Assembly (NCBI GenBank): GCA_002401055.1
Contig: NVRZ01000046.1
Span: 1 to 15,881, forward strand
Length of the DNA: 15,881 nt
DNA from: Bacteroidota bacterium
GTDB lineage: Bacteria; Bacteroidota; Bacteroidia; NORP154
Direction of reading: 5' to 3'
Positions 8,401 to 15,197 of the stretch are shown piece by piece. The translations under genes and the position numbers were made by a program. The first letter of the stretch is position 1. Each line of letters opens with the position of its first letter. Below the pieces are notes generated by a model that searched no databases, had not been told where the DNA came from, and saw only the letters and a list, made by a program, of their open reading frames with translations.

Positions 8401-9729
8401 AGTAGTAGCCAGTTCCGTAGGATTGGGAAGATTGTCATCATAAATCTTGCCTTGCATCGGGCTACCAACTATGGCGCCTGTTCCTAATAATACAGATACT
8501 GAAGTTGCAAGATCTGTATTAACTGCTTCATACCAATTCCCAAACTCGTAAGGAGGTGATACACCATTGTATAAACCTAAATACAAATCAAAACCTGCAG
8601 TAGGTGATCCATCATCTCTAGCGTAAATCGTATCACTAACCGTAAAAGATTTACTTGTAACATTATCCCCGGGATTCGCATCAACTGAGTCAGAGCTCAA
8701 ATCAAAGTCAATACTGTAAGTTCCAAGAGAAGTTGCATTGAAAGGAGCTGCAACTGTTAACATTGAGTCTTCAAAAACGCTCAATGGAATAGAAGGGCTA
8801 TTGTCATTAAAGACTGTATTTACCCCATCGCTAACCATAGCATTTAAAACTACATTCGATTGTGCGGCACTACCAAGGTTTAATATTTTAGCACCAAAAT
8901 TTATATCGCCTACTTGATTGAATGGAATTTGTGTGTAAACAGGAGTCAACCAAGGGTGTAAGTAAGACACCGTGTCCATGTCTATGGCAAGATCATTGTT
9001 TGGAGCTTCAGTTACCAATATATCGTCGATCATCCAACAATACGTAATGCCATTGCTGGTATTAGAGATCCAATTTAATCTTAACCACACAGTTGATTGA
9101 CCACCAACATACTGACCAATATTAATGGAGAGATTTTCAGGATTATCCGTGGCACTACCTCCACCCTGAGTCAAGCTTCCAAATTCAGCAATAATGTCTT
9201 TAATGGTCGTAAAATTTGTTCCATCAGTACTATATTGAAGCTCTAATTCATCAAAAAACTTTGCACCGTACATCTGCATTGACAAAACCAATGCACTATA
9301 GTTACTAAAATCAATAGAATTAGCTGTTGTCATATTATACGAGGCAGAAGGAGGCGCAGGAGAAGGAGCACCGTTTTGAAGAATCGCGAAATTTCCGCCA
9401 GATGTTGAATTAATTAAAAAAGTACCAAAATACCATCCACCATCGTTATCTCTAATTCCCCATCCATTTGGAGCCTGTGCAGACATTACCCAATTGGCTG
9501 GAGTTGAAAAGTCATCATAAAACGCAGTATCGCCTGCGGCCATCTTGGCTTGATGATTTGTATTATTAACTACAGTTTTCCCAGTTCTCATTTGATATAT
9601 TGAAGGAGTGAGAGCTTTAGTAGTCAATTGTGGAACAACATCCTTTGAAATAGCCTTCGAAAATTTATTTTGTGCTAGTACGATTGAACAAACCGTCATT
9701 ATAGCTAGTAATATAGTAACTTTTTTCAT
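5461..9729 (-). CDS. Secreted surface protein with SprB repeats and type A T9SS sorting domain
   Basis: A 1422-residue modular exported protein. Residues 1-20 form a signal peptide (MKKVTILLAIMTVCSIVLAQ). Residues about 65-240 look like a jelly-roll domain (YDDFSTPANW at the start, CWMIDDILVTEAP at the end). About 245-365 is an Ig-like CARDB-type module (NDLAID onward) and 366-525 a further beta-rich module. From 536 to 1327 come eight SprB-type repeats (C-x-G-x-x-DG, ATGG..PY.Y.W, GLSAGSYTVTVTDA..C, EP), the second split by an inserted adhesin-type domain. Residues 1341-1422 are a type A Por secretion C-terminal domain: VYPNPNDGSF, then NIIGQIVYSE, ending RGVYFLSI and KLIIF. The expected path is Sec export, then the type IX system across the outer membrane with sorting-domain removal and surface attachment. 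SprB repeats occur in gliding adhesins; adhesion is an inference. It is monocistronic with its own promoter and terminator. Confidence 0.93.
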   Translation of the reverse strand: MKKVTILLAIMTVCSIVLAQNKFSKAISKDVVPQLTTKALTPSIYQMRTGKTVVNNTNHQAKMAAGDTAFYDDFSTPANWVMSAQAPNGWGIRDNDGGWYFGTFLINSTSGGNFAILQNGAPSPAPPSASYNMTTANSIDFSNYSALVLSMQMYGAKFFDELELQYSTDGTNFTTIKDIIAEFGSLTQGGGSATDNPENLSINIGQYVGGQSTVWLRLNWISNTSNGITYCWMIDDILVTEAPNNDLAIDMDTVSYLHPWLTPVYTQIPFNQVGDINFGAKILNLGSAAQSNVVLNAMVSDGVNTVFNDNSPSIPLSVFEDSMLTVAAPFNATSLGTYSIDFDLSSDSVDANPGDNVTSKSFTVSDTIYARDDGSPTAGFDLYLGLYNGVSPPYEFGNWYEAVNTDLATSVSVLLGTGAIVGSPMQGKIYDDNLPNPTELATTGFYTIQSGDPGNWITLKFTTPYALAALSNYIVMIADFSGTDSAVTIAADPDPSNGTAWLRDNAQFWTIGRIPFVRLNLQMPSNVCSVTSAVPTVTAVGCNGGSDGAVSGISATGGATPYTYQWSGGGTNPDTSGMAAGVYTMTITDASSCTYTLAIEITEPDMLSVGEAVVNISCNGFTDGTVDASATGGNLIGSAAVTYFSEDFESSGAMPTGFATFDVDTLTPNAGIAGLGFDGTNATAWVVADDGSGSNNVAISTSYYDSPGTSDDWMITDAITIGGSNVMLSWDALAIDASFPDGYEVRISTTTQTVAGCLSNAALFTISAENSTLTSRSLSLTSAGYSNQTVYIAFRNTSTDMFLLTVDNILVETPAVASAYQYSFDGGAYSTTTSFTGLSAGSYNLIVKDASGCLDSVSVTVSEPDAITFALDSTTAVCGLNGSGTVTPSGGTAPFNYLWDDPDAQTDSIATGLLAGSYTIAVSDAMGCMDTAMLSVSGTPPVVMTTGFIAPTTCTAGDGIAYVNVASGTAPFGYQWSPTGGFSDSAMGLSAGIYTILVIDSFGCQNTGSVTIIDAGAPNINVTDSNDVNCFGGSDGDATATVSGGAGPYDFYWSNGDSTMGGGLTNMVTGLSAGSYTVTVTDANSCTNFANTSISEPTTAVMVDSISSADISCFGLTDGTGSVSASGGTGTLTYSWTSGGTTASVGGLGTGTEMVTVSDANGCSDSSSVTITEPAVLDASAVNSNIKCNGDGDGSIDLTATGGTNPLSYSWDTSPVTTTEDLIGLQAGAYSVTVTDARGCIANAFATISEPPLLVLVTTLVTNETNLGDMDGAIDMTLNGGTSPFTYFWTPGSQTTIDITGLAGGTNTLLVTDGNSCTVSATVSVAPGQDTTGIEEIKYNLVFSVYPNPNDGSFVVNIQNLKGDDYNLEVRNIIGQIVYSEVISDVTGKLRKEVNMKQQERGVYFLSIINQEGSRTEKLIIF
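5464..5709 (-). other. Type A Por/T9SS C-terminal sorting domain
   Basis: Residues 1341-1422 of the surface protein. The segment shows the three family hallmarks in order: VYPNPNDGSF, LEVRNIIGQIVYS and RGVYFLSI, closing with EKLIIF at the C-terminus. It directs the protein through the type IX system and is normally cleaved off. Confidence 0.92.
5749..8124 (-). repeat. Array of eight SprB-type repeats
   Basis: Residues 536-1327 of the surface protein form eight diverged repeats of about 70-80 residues. Each normally has an early cysteine (CNGGSDG-like) and a late cysteine (TDAxGC-like). Pairs read as C542/C593, C618/C853, C878/C928, C954/C1004, C1030/C1086, C1113/C1163 and C1188/C1240, spaced 50-56 apart except the second, which contains an inserted domain. 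The last repeat has lost the early cysteine, leaving C1317 unpaired. Regular pairing suggests one disulphide per module. Repeats are diverged at DNA level, so recent tandem duplication is unlikely. Confidence 0.85.
7288..7797 (-). other. Cleaved-adhesin / choice-of-anchor-J type domain inserted in SprB repeat 2
   Basis: Residues about 645-814 of the surface protein read SEDFESSGAMPTGFATFDVD, then GTNATAWV, TSDDWMITDAITI, LSWDALAID, DGYEVRIS, YIAFRNTSTDMFLLTVDNI. This is the typical order of a choice-of-anchor J (cleaved adhesin) jelly-roll. It interrupts a SprB repeat: the first half (ISCNGFTDGTVDASATGG) precedes it and the second half (YQYSFDGG, then GLSAGSYNLIVKDASGC) follows it. Domain identity is by motif reading only. 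Confidence 0.75.
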
Positions 9730-9831
9730 TTCATATTTCGTTTATAGCCGTGCTTCAATAGATTGTCGGCTATGGTTAGTATCTCGTTTGTTATTGCAAT
9801 TATTAACTGACTTAAATTTTTAAAAGGATTA

Positions 9832-9862
9832 CAAAGATATTATTTTATTAAAATCCAACAAA
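9832..9862 (-). promoter_or_regulatory. Consensus Bacteroidota promoter for the surface-protein gene
   Basis: On the minus strand TTTG (9862 to 9859), exactly 19 bp, then TATCTTTG (9839 to 9832). This matches the Bacteroidota housekeeping promoter TTTG-N19-TAnnTTTG at every fixed position. Transcription should begin near 9825, leaving a leader of about 95 nt before the ATG at 9729. Confidence 0.8.
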
Positions 9863-9894
9863 TATTATTGGATTAATAGTAAATCCACTATTAA
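9852..9894. promoter_or_regulatory. Overlapping inverted and direct repeats around the -33 box, possible operator
   Basis: AATCCAA (9852-9858) and TTGGATT (9868-9874) form an inverted repeat whose 9-nt loop contains the -33 box. AAATCCA at 9851-9857 recurs at 9881-9887, 30 bp away. TTAATAGT (9873-9880) and ACTATTAA (9887-9894) form a second inverted repeat just upstream of the promoter. The arrangement could be a regulator site, or a weak terminator for the upstream gcvP. The DNA is AT-rich, so chance occurrence is possible. Confidence 0.35.
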
Positions 9895-9993
9895 ATTTGG
9901 CAATAACAAGAAAATTAAGGTGATGGCTCGGGGTATAGACGGCAATGAGCCTAATTGGTTGCCTCCCCTCTTTAAAAAACTTTTCCTGTCTCT

Positions 9994-12867
9994 TTAGGAA
10001 ATGATCTCTTCCCCTGAAAATGCTTCTATAGAAGGACAAGTACAAAAGAGGTTTCTGTCACCATACGCATTGTCGATACGCTCAACTACAGGCCAGAATT
10101 TGTTGATGCGTACCCAATCCAATGGGTATGCGGCTTTTTCTCTGGAATACGAGTGTTTCCAGTCATCCGAAGTAATAGAGCCGATGGAATGAGGTGCATT
10201 GATCAATACATTATCATCCGCATCTGCTATCCCATCCTCTAGTTCAGTTATTTCCTTTCTAATGCTAATCATAGCCGTACAAAAGCGGTCCAATTCTGCT
10301 TTCGCTTCACTTTCAGTTGGCTCAATCATCAGGGTACCAGGCACGGGGAAAGAGACGGTCGGCGCATGAAACCCGTAATCGATTAATCGCTTTGCAATAT
10401 CTTCCACTTCTACTCCTGCTGATTTTTTGAACTTTCGGCAATCTATAATCATTTCATGGGCAACTGTGTTGTTGTTTCCCTGATAAAGCACGTTGTAATG
10501 GTTGGCAAGGCGCGATTTTATGTAATTGGCATTAAGTATTGCCATTTTAGTTGCACTTAGAATGCCTTTTGCCCCCAACATTTTAATATAACCATAGGAA
10601 ATAAGCAAAATCAGGGAGCTTCCCCAGGGTCCTTGAGATATCGACGAAATTTTCCTCCCTGAATTGTCCGGTTCGATTGTGTGCCCAGGCAAAAATGGAG
10701 TTAGATGCTTTGCTACAGCGATAGGCCCCATTCCAGGTCCGCCACCCCCATGTGGAATCGCGAAGGTCTTGTGCAAATTCAAGTGGCAAACGTCGGCTCC
10801 AATAATTCCAGGGCTGGTTAGGCCAATTTGCGCGTTCATGTTGGCGCCATCCATGTATACTTGTCCTCCATGGCTGTGAATGATCTCGTTTATCCTTATA
10901 ATATCTTCCTCAAAAACGCCGTGCGTTGAAGGATATGTTACCATAAAAGCCGTAAGGTCATCTTTGTGATTCTCCGCTTTCGTTTCAAGGTCCTCAAGAT
11001 CAATATTTCCATTTTCATCACACTTCACCAGCACTACTTTCATTCCGGCCATTACTGCACTGGCAGGATTAGTTCCGTGAGCCGAGGTGGGAATTAGTAC
11101 CACATTCCTGGCCGATTGCCCGAGGCTTTTTTGATAGGCCCGAATAACCATTAGTCCTGCATACTCACCCTGCGCTCCTGAATTCGGCTGAAATGAAACG
11201 GAATCAAGACCAGTTATTGCGCATAACATTTCGTTTAATTCTTCGAAAACATGATGATATCCTGATGCCTGATCAATTGGCACATACGGATGTAAATTTC
11301 CAAATTCAGGCCAGCTAAGTGGAAATAATTGTACAGCTGCATTTAGCTTCATTGTACAAGAACCCAAAGGAATCATAGACTGATTTAACGATAGATCCTT
11401 TTTTTCAAGCATCTTTATATAGCGCATCATTTCTGCTTCGGAATGATGGGTGTTGAACACAGGATGACTCAAAAAAGAAGAAGTCCTCTTTAGTGACTTG
11501 GGATAGTTTTTACAGTTTTCTAACTGAGCGGCCTCTGTGGATTTCTCAGTAAAAATGGAACAGATGGATTCTATATCTGCGCTTGTTGTGGTTTCATCAA
11601 GACTAATTGAAATTAAGTTGTCACCAGTTTGGTAAAGGTTTATTCCTTTGCTTATTGCTCTATCAGCGATTGCTTTCGCTTCCGCTTGACCACTGCATTC
11701 AATTGTTAATGTGTCGAAAAAGTGCTCATTAATCTGCTTGATTTTATTAGCAGCGAACATAGAATTCAGGGTAGAAGCCTGATCGTGTATCGATTGCGCG
11801 ATACATCTAATACCATCGGAACCATGGTAAACGGCGTACATTCCCGCCATAATCGCCAGAAGGACCTGTGAAGTGCATATATTTGAAGTTGCCTTGTCCC
11901 TTCTTATATGTTGCTCTCTTGTTTGAAGAGCCATTCGATATGCCTGGTCTCCTTTGGAATCTACAGATACCCCTATAATTCTTCCAGGAATTGAACGCTT
12001 GAAATCTTGCTTGGTTGCGAAGTACGCTGCGTGTGGCCCGCCATAGCCCATTGGTATACCAAATCGCTGAGTTGAGCCTACAGCCACATCCGCTCCCCAT
12101 TCTCCTGGGGGCAGAAGTAAAGCAAGACTTAGCAGATCCGCTGCTACAGCAATGAACATGCCCTGACTTTTGGCTTTTGCTACAAAATCTGAGTATTCCA
12201 AAACCTTACCTCTTTTATCTGGGTACTGAAGAATCGCACCGAAATAACCTTCGTCAAACTTTGCATCATCACATGAACCTACAATCAGCTCAATTCCCAA
12301 GGGTTCAGAACGAGTTTTGAGTACTTCAATTGTTTGTAAAAAGCATTGGTCCGACACAAAAAACTTATTAGAGTTTTTCTTGGCTGGAATCCTTGAGCTT
12401 ACATTATAAAGCATGATCATGGCTTCAGCTGCGGCTGTAGCTTCATCCAAAAGAGACGCGTTGGAGACCTCAAATCCAGTGAGGTCAGAAACCATGGTTT
12501 GAAAATTGATCAGTGCCTCCAATCTTCCTTGGGCAATTTCTGATTGGTATGGAGTGTAGGCGGTGTACCAACCTGGGTTTTCAAGAATATTTCGCTGTAT
12601 AACAGGAGGCAAGATGCAGTTATAGAATCCCTGGCCGATGTAGGTTTTATAATTCTTATTCTTCGCTCCTAATTTCTTGATGTGATTGAAATACTCAAAT
12701 TCTGTTAGAGCCGGAGGCAATGCTAATTCTTCCTTTAATCTAATGGACTTTGGAACACTTTGGTCAATTAATTCGTTCAATGAGGCAAACCCAGTCTCTT
12801 CGAGCATTTGATCAACCTCCACTTGGTCGGGTCCGATATGCCTGCTGGAAAATGAGTTGTAAGTCAT
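9994..12867 (-). CDS. gcvP: Glycine dehydrogenase (decarboxylating), P-protein of the glycine cleavage system
   Basis: A PLP enzyme that decarboxylates glycine and passes the aminomethyl group to the lipoyl arm of GcvH. It has 957 residues, the usual length for the fused homodimer type, with a P1-like first half and a P2-like second half. The N-terminus FSSRHIGPD is typical, followed by GQGFYNCILPPVIQRNILEN, GWYTAYTPYQSEIAQGRLE and LLDEATAAAEAM. The second half has LGSCTMKLNA, QPNSGAQGEYAGL, TSAHGTNPASA and the PLP site CHLNLHKTFAIPHGGGGPG with Schiff-base lysine K700. The ATG at 12865-12867 fits the family N-terminus. GcvT and GcvH are not in the window, and gcvP stands alone between oppositely oriented or separately promoted neighbours, as often seen when gcv genes are dispersed. 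No glycine riboswitch was recognised upstream. Confidence 0.97.
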   Translation of the reverse strand: MTYNSFSSRHIGPDQVEVDQMLEETGFASLNELIDQSVPKSIRLKEELALPPALTEFEYFNHIKKLGAKNKNYKTYIGQGFYNCILPPVIQRNILENPGWYTAYTPYQSEIAQGRLEALINFQTMVSDLTGFEVSNASLLDEATAAAEAMIMLYNVSSRIPAKKNSNKFFVSDQCFLQTIEVLKTRSEPLGIELIVGSCDDAKFDEGYFGAILQYPDKRGKVLEYSDFVAKAKSQGMFIAVAADLLSLALLLPPGEWGADVAVGSTQRFGIPMGYGGPHAAYFATKQDFKRSIPGRIIGVSVDSKGDQAYRMALQTREQHIRRDKATSNICTSQVLLAIMAGMYAVYHGSDGIRCIAQSIHDQASTLNSMFAANKIKQINEHFFDTLTIECSGQAEAKAIADRAISKGINLYQTGDNLISISLDETTTSADIESICSIFTEKSTEAAQLENCKNYPKSLKRTSSFLSHPVFNTHHSEAEMMRYIKMLEKKDLSLNQSMIPLGSCTMKLNAAVQLFPLSWPEFGNLHPYVPIDQASGYHHVFEELNEMLCAITGLDSVSFQPNSGAQGEYAGLMVIRAYQKSLGQSARNVVLIPTSAHGTNPASAVMAGMKVVLVKCDENGNIDLEDLETKAENHKDDLTAFMVTYPSTHGVFEEDIIRINEIIHSHGGQVYMDGANMNAQIGLTSPGIIGADVCHLNLHKTFAIPHGGGGPGMGPIAVAKHLTPFLPGHTIEPDNSGRKISSISQGPWGSSLILLISYGYIKMLGAKGILSATKMAILNANYIKSRLANHYNVLYQGNNNTVAHEMIIDCRKFKKSAGVEVEDIAKRLIDYGFHAPTVSFPVPGTLMIEPTESEAKAELDRFCTAMISIRKEITELEDGIADADDNVLINAPHSIGSITSDDWKHSYSREKAAYPLDWVRINKFWPVVERIDNAYGDRNLFCTCPSIEAFSGEEIIS

Positions 12868-12889
12868 AATAATGTGAAAAATTGGAAGG

Positions 12890-12897
12890 CAAAGTTA
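12890..12897 (-). promoter_or_regulatory. Probable -7 promoter element for gcvP
   Basis: On the minus strand TAACTTTG matches TAnnTTTG exactly, 22 bp before the gcvP ATG, giving a very short leader. The nearest upstream TTTG (12925 to 12922) is 24 bp away rather than 19, so the -33 part is poor. Confidence 0.45.
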
Positions 12898-13021
12898 GTG
12901 ATAATTAATACATTTCGTCCCCAAAATGGGCTCAGATATATAGATGAGTCAAGCAATAATTATAGGAGTAATATGATCGTTTAAATAATTATTTTTACCG
13001 ACAAGCAATAAAGCTTTACAG

Positions 13022-13648
13022 ATGATGAGTACTAGAAGTTTTTTGGTTTTTTTCTTAGTTGTGTTTGGGTGGCAATTTCATTCTTATGCTCAGGAAAAGG
13101 TTCTGTTACTTAGTGGAAAGGAGATTGAAGGGGCAAAGGTGGAGCTGGATTCTGTTGACGTTCGGATTACCACATTGAAAAAGGACAAGAAGAAATACAA
13201 CTTCTATGATCAGAGTAGGGTGTTTTCCATAACAAAAGCGGATGGAAGCACTCAAATAGTTTATTTTCAAGACACTACTGACGAAAATGCTCTGAGTATT
13301 GTGGAAATGCAATTGTACATAATCGGTGAGCAGGATGCCATGAAAAGTTACAAGGCTCCTCTTGCATTCATTGGGGGATTGTTGGTGGGGGCAACTTCAA
13401 CCTATTTGTTTGGACCTTTTGTTGGATTGGTACCAGTAGTACCCTATACGTTGGCAATATCAATGTTAAATCCGAAAATCAAAAGGAAAGCGGTTTCTAA
13501 TCCTGATTATTTAAGAGAAGATGCGTACATCATGGGGCATACTTCGAAAGCCAAAAATATCAAGATTCAGCGTGTGATTGGCGGTAGTATTGCTGGTTTT
13601 CTGGTCGGTATCCTAACAGCTTCTATCGTAAAATCCGTAGAAAAATAG
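13022..13648 (+). CDS. Exported or membrane protein of unknown function
   Basis: A 208-residue protein I cannot assign to a named family. Residues 1-23 are a signal peptide (basic start, FLVFFLVVFGW core, SYAQ cleavage site). Residues 25-90 look like a small beta-rich region with the wording LLLSGKEIEGAKVELDSVDV. A short stretch MQLYIIGEQDAMKSYK (about 96-111) follows. Residues 113-149 are hydrophobic and glycine-rich (one or two membrane segments), residues 150-183 are polar and basic, and a last hydrophobic glycine-rich segment lies at 186-203. The glycine-rich pattern resembles other uncharacterised Bacteroidota membrane proteins that follow a signal peptide, but this is a weak memory. Two adjacent ATGs (13022 and 13025) are possible starts. 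The next gene starts 7 bp after its stop, so the two are probably co-transcribed. Confidence 0.8.
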   Translation: MMSTRSFLVFFLVVFGWQFHSYAQEKVLLLSGKEIEGAKVELDSVDVRITTLKKDKKKYNFYDQSRVFSITKADGSTQIVYFQDTTDENALSIVEMQLYIIGEQDAMKSYKAPLAFIGGLLVGATSTYLFGPFVGLVPVVPYTLAISMLNPKIKRKAVSNPDYLREDAYIMGHTSKAKNIKIQRVIGGSIAGFLVGILTASIVKSVEK

Positions 13649-13655
13649 TTCTTAT

Positions 13656-14534
13656 TTGGCGTCAGGAGTAATTACCAGAGTTCTCGATTTTCTGATCTAC
13701 GCCAATGTATACGTAGCTTTTCCGGTAACGCTCATCGCAAGTTCAACTTACCTTTTGAGTTCGCAGGTTCAGATAAATTATACCTTACTCCTTCTTATAT
13801 ACTTCTCAACTCTCTTTGTTTATTGTTTTCATCGAATATATCCGCTACAAAGCCTTGGACAACAAGCCCTTTCCAAGCGCTATCAATGGTTAGAGCGAAA
13901 TAGAAAACTTTATTTGGCAATAATGTCAACGGCCCTGGTCTTTACCATAGTATTAACTTCTATGATGAACAAAATTATCTTGCTTTGGTTAATCCCTGCT
14001 GGGCTCATTTCTGCATTGTACACAATTCCATTTGTCAGGGTGAATGGATCTTGGTGGCGGCTGCGAGATATTGGCTATTTTAAAACACTTCTGATTGCTC
14101 TAACCGTCACGTTTGTTACTGTATACTTACCCATAATTGATGCAGGAAACGAAATAATCGTAATTAGCATGGAAACGGCCTTGATTTGCGCAGAAAGATT
14201 CTTTTTTATTATGTGCATCACCATTCCTTTTGACATTAGGGATTTGAAGCTTGATGAGAAGATGGGATTAAAGACGATCCCGTCGCTGCTTGGAGTGAAG
14301 AAGTCATTGGCCCTGTCTATTGTTTTCCTAGCATTCTTTGTGGTGACTTTTCTGTATCACTTTGCAAGTACTGATTTTATGTCTTTGGCAGTGTTTATGG
14401 CGTTGCTCGCATCAGCCATTGTTACAGCATTCATCGTTATATATTCTACACCTAATCGAACAGAGTACTTTTTCTCCTTCCTTGTGGAAGGCACAATGGT
14501 TATTCAGTTTCTGTTTTTGCTTTTAGCGTATTGA
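13656..14534 (+). CDS. UbiA-like integral membrane protein lacking the first Asp-rich motif
   Basis: A 292-residue, strongly hydrophobic protein with about eight or nine membrane segments. It resembles the UbiA prenyltransferase superfamily. DIRDLKLDEKMGLKTIPSLLG (residues 193-213) matches the second Asp-rich motif (D193, D196, D200, then GxxTIP), and LYTIPFVRVN followed by LRDIGYFKTLLIAL (about 121-149) matches the middle of the fold. The first motif, NDxxD, which binds the prenyl diphosphate through magnesium, is not present: the equivalent loop reads FVYCFHRIYPLQ (54-65). It may have a different or lost activity. The start is TTG at 13656, since no ATG lies upstream of residue 90 in frame. 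An in-frame stop at 13638-13640 rules out a longer form. The 3' end overlaps the convergent methyltransferase gene by 12 bp. Confidence 0.8.
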   Translation: MASGVITRVLDFLIYANVYVAFPVTLIASSTYLLSSQVQINYTLLLLIYFSTLFVYCFHRIYPLQSLGQQALSKRYQWLERNRKLYLAIMSTALVFTIVLTSMMNKIILLWLIPAGLISALYTIPFVRVNGSWWRLRDIGYFKTLLIALTVTFVTVYLPIIDAGNEIIVISMETALICAERFFFIMCITIPFDIRDLKLDEKMGLKTIPSLLGVKKSLALSIVFLAFFVVTFLYHFASTDFMSLAVFMALLASAIVTAFIVIYSTPNRTEYFFSFLVEGTMVIQFLFLLLAY

Positions 14535-15197
14535 GGTCGGCTTTTGATAAGTGCGAGTCACAATTAAACCTGCAACCGAATAATTTTCTTCAACCTCAAT
14601 AAGACCAAGATTGTTGAATGCATTTTTGAAGTGAGGCAATTCCCAAACGGCTATATAACAGAAGAGATTGAAAATGAGATACAGCATTTTTATAGCTGTG
14701 CGTTTAAAAAACGAAACTTGTCCATCGCTGTTAAAATGATGAAAATCGGAGAACAACCACATCCCTCCAGGGACCAGGTGTTGGTCAAGATTACGCATGA
14801 CTATCTCAAGGTTTTCATCTGAAAAACAATCGAGCACAAACGGAGTAATAATCGCGTCGTACATTTTATTTTTCGGAATGGCTTCAGTGCTTCCTTCCAT
14901 AAATTCAATTTTACTTTCGGCGTTCAATCCATTTGAAATGCAGAGATGCCTGGCCTTATCAATCATTCCAGGCGATATATCCAGAAATGTCAGGCTTTTG
15001 AAATTTGCTTCTTTCGCCAGAGGGAGTAATATTTTTCCCGTACCTCCTCCCAAAATGAGGATTGAATGACTCTCCTTAACAGAGTTAAAGTAAAGGGACT
15101 GTGCACTCAAGATGCTCTTTCCAAAAATTAAGTTGCTGCAAAAATCGTAGTAGGGAGCAATGAAGTTAAACCCGCGTTTAATTTTTTCCCGGTTCAT
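14523..15197 (-). CDS. Class I SAM-dependent methyltransferase
   Basis: A 224-residue Rossmann-fold methyltransferase. Motif I is ILILGGGTGKILLPL (about 46-60), the SAM-binding glycine loop. Motif II is LTFLDISPGMIDKAR with acidic D73 for the ribose. YDAIITPFVLDCF (113-125) is motif IV and LVPGGMWLFSDFH (141-153) the post-IV strand. The N-terminus (FNFIAPYYDFCSNLIFG) resembles UbiE-type and related enzymes. A hydrophobic stretch at about 168-185 suggests a membrane-associated substrate, but the substrate is unknown. Its ATG overlaps the hemL stop as ATGA, so it is translationally coupled to tetrapyrrole synthesis. Its stop overlaps the convergent UbiA-like gene. Quinone or porphyrin methylation are possibilities, without direct support. 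Confidence 0.85.
   Translation of the reverse strand: MNREKIKRGFNFIAPYYDFCSNLIFGKSILSAQSLYFNSVKESHSILILGGGTGKILLPLAKEANFKSLTFLDISPGMIDKARHLCISNGLNAESKIEFMEGSTEAIPKNKMYDAIITPFVLDCFSDENLEIVMRNLDQHLVPGGMWLFSDFHHFNSDGQVSFFKRTAIKMLYLIFNLFCYIAVWELPHFKNAFNNLGLIEVEENYSVAGLIVTRTYQKPTSIR

Noticed and set aside
9955..9980. GGCAA/TTGCC hairpin after gcvP as a terminator
   Set aside because: Only five outer base pairs with a mismatched interior and no T-tract on the minus strand.
9848..10045. 65-codon minus-strand frame across the end of gcvP and the promoter region
   Set aside because: It overlaps the gcvP 3' end and the surface-protein promoter, has no recognisable features and is probably a chance frame.
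12868..13021. Glycine riboswitch or other structured leader before gcvP
   Set aside because: The gap is 154 bp and shared by divergent genes, the predicted gcvP leader is only about 16 nt, and no riboswitch core was recognised.
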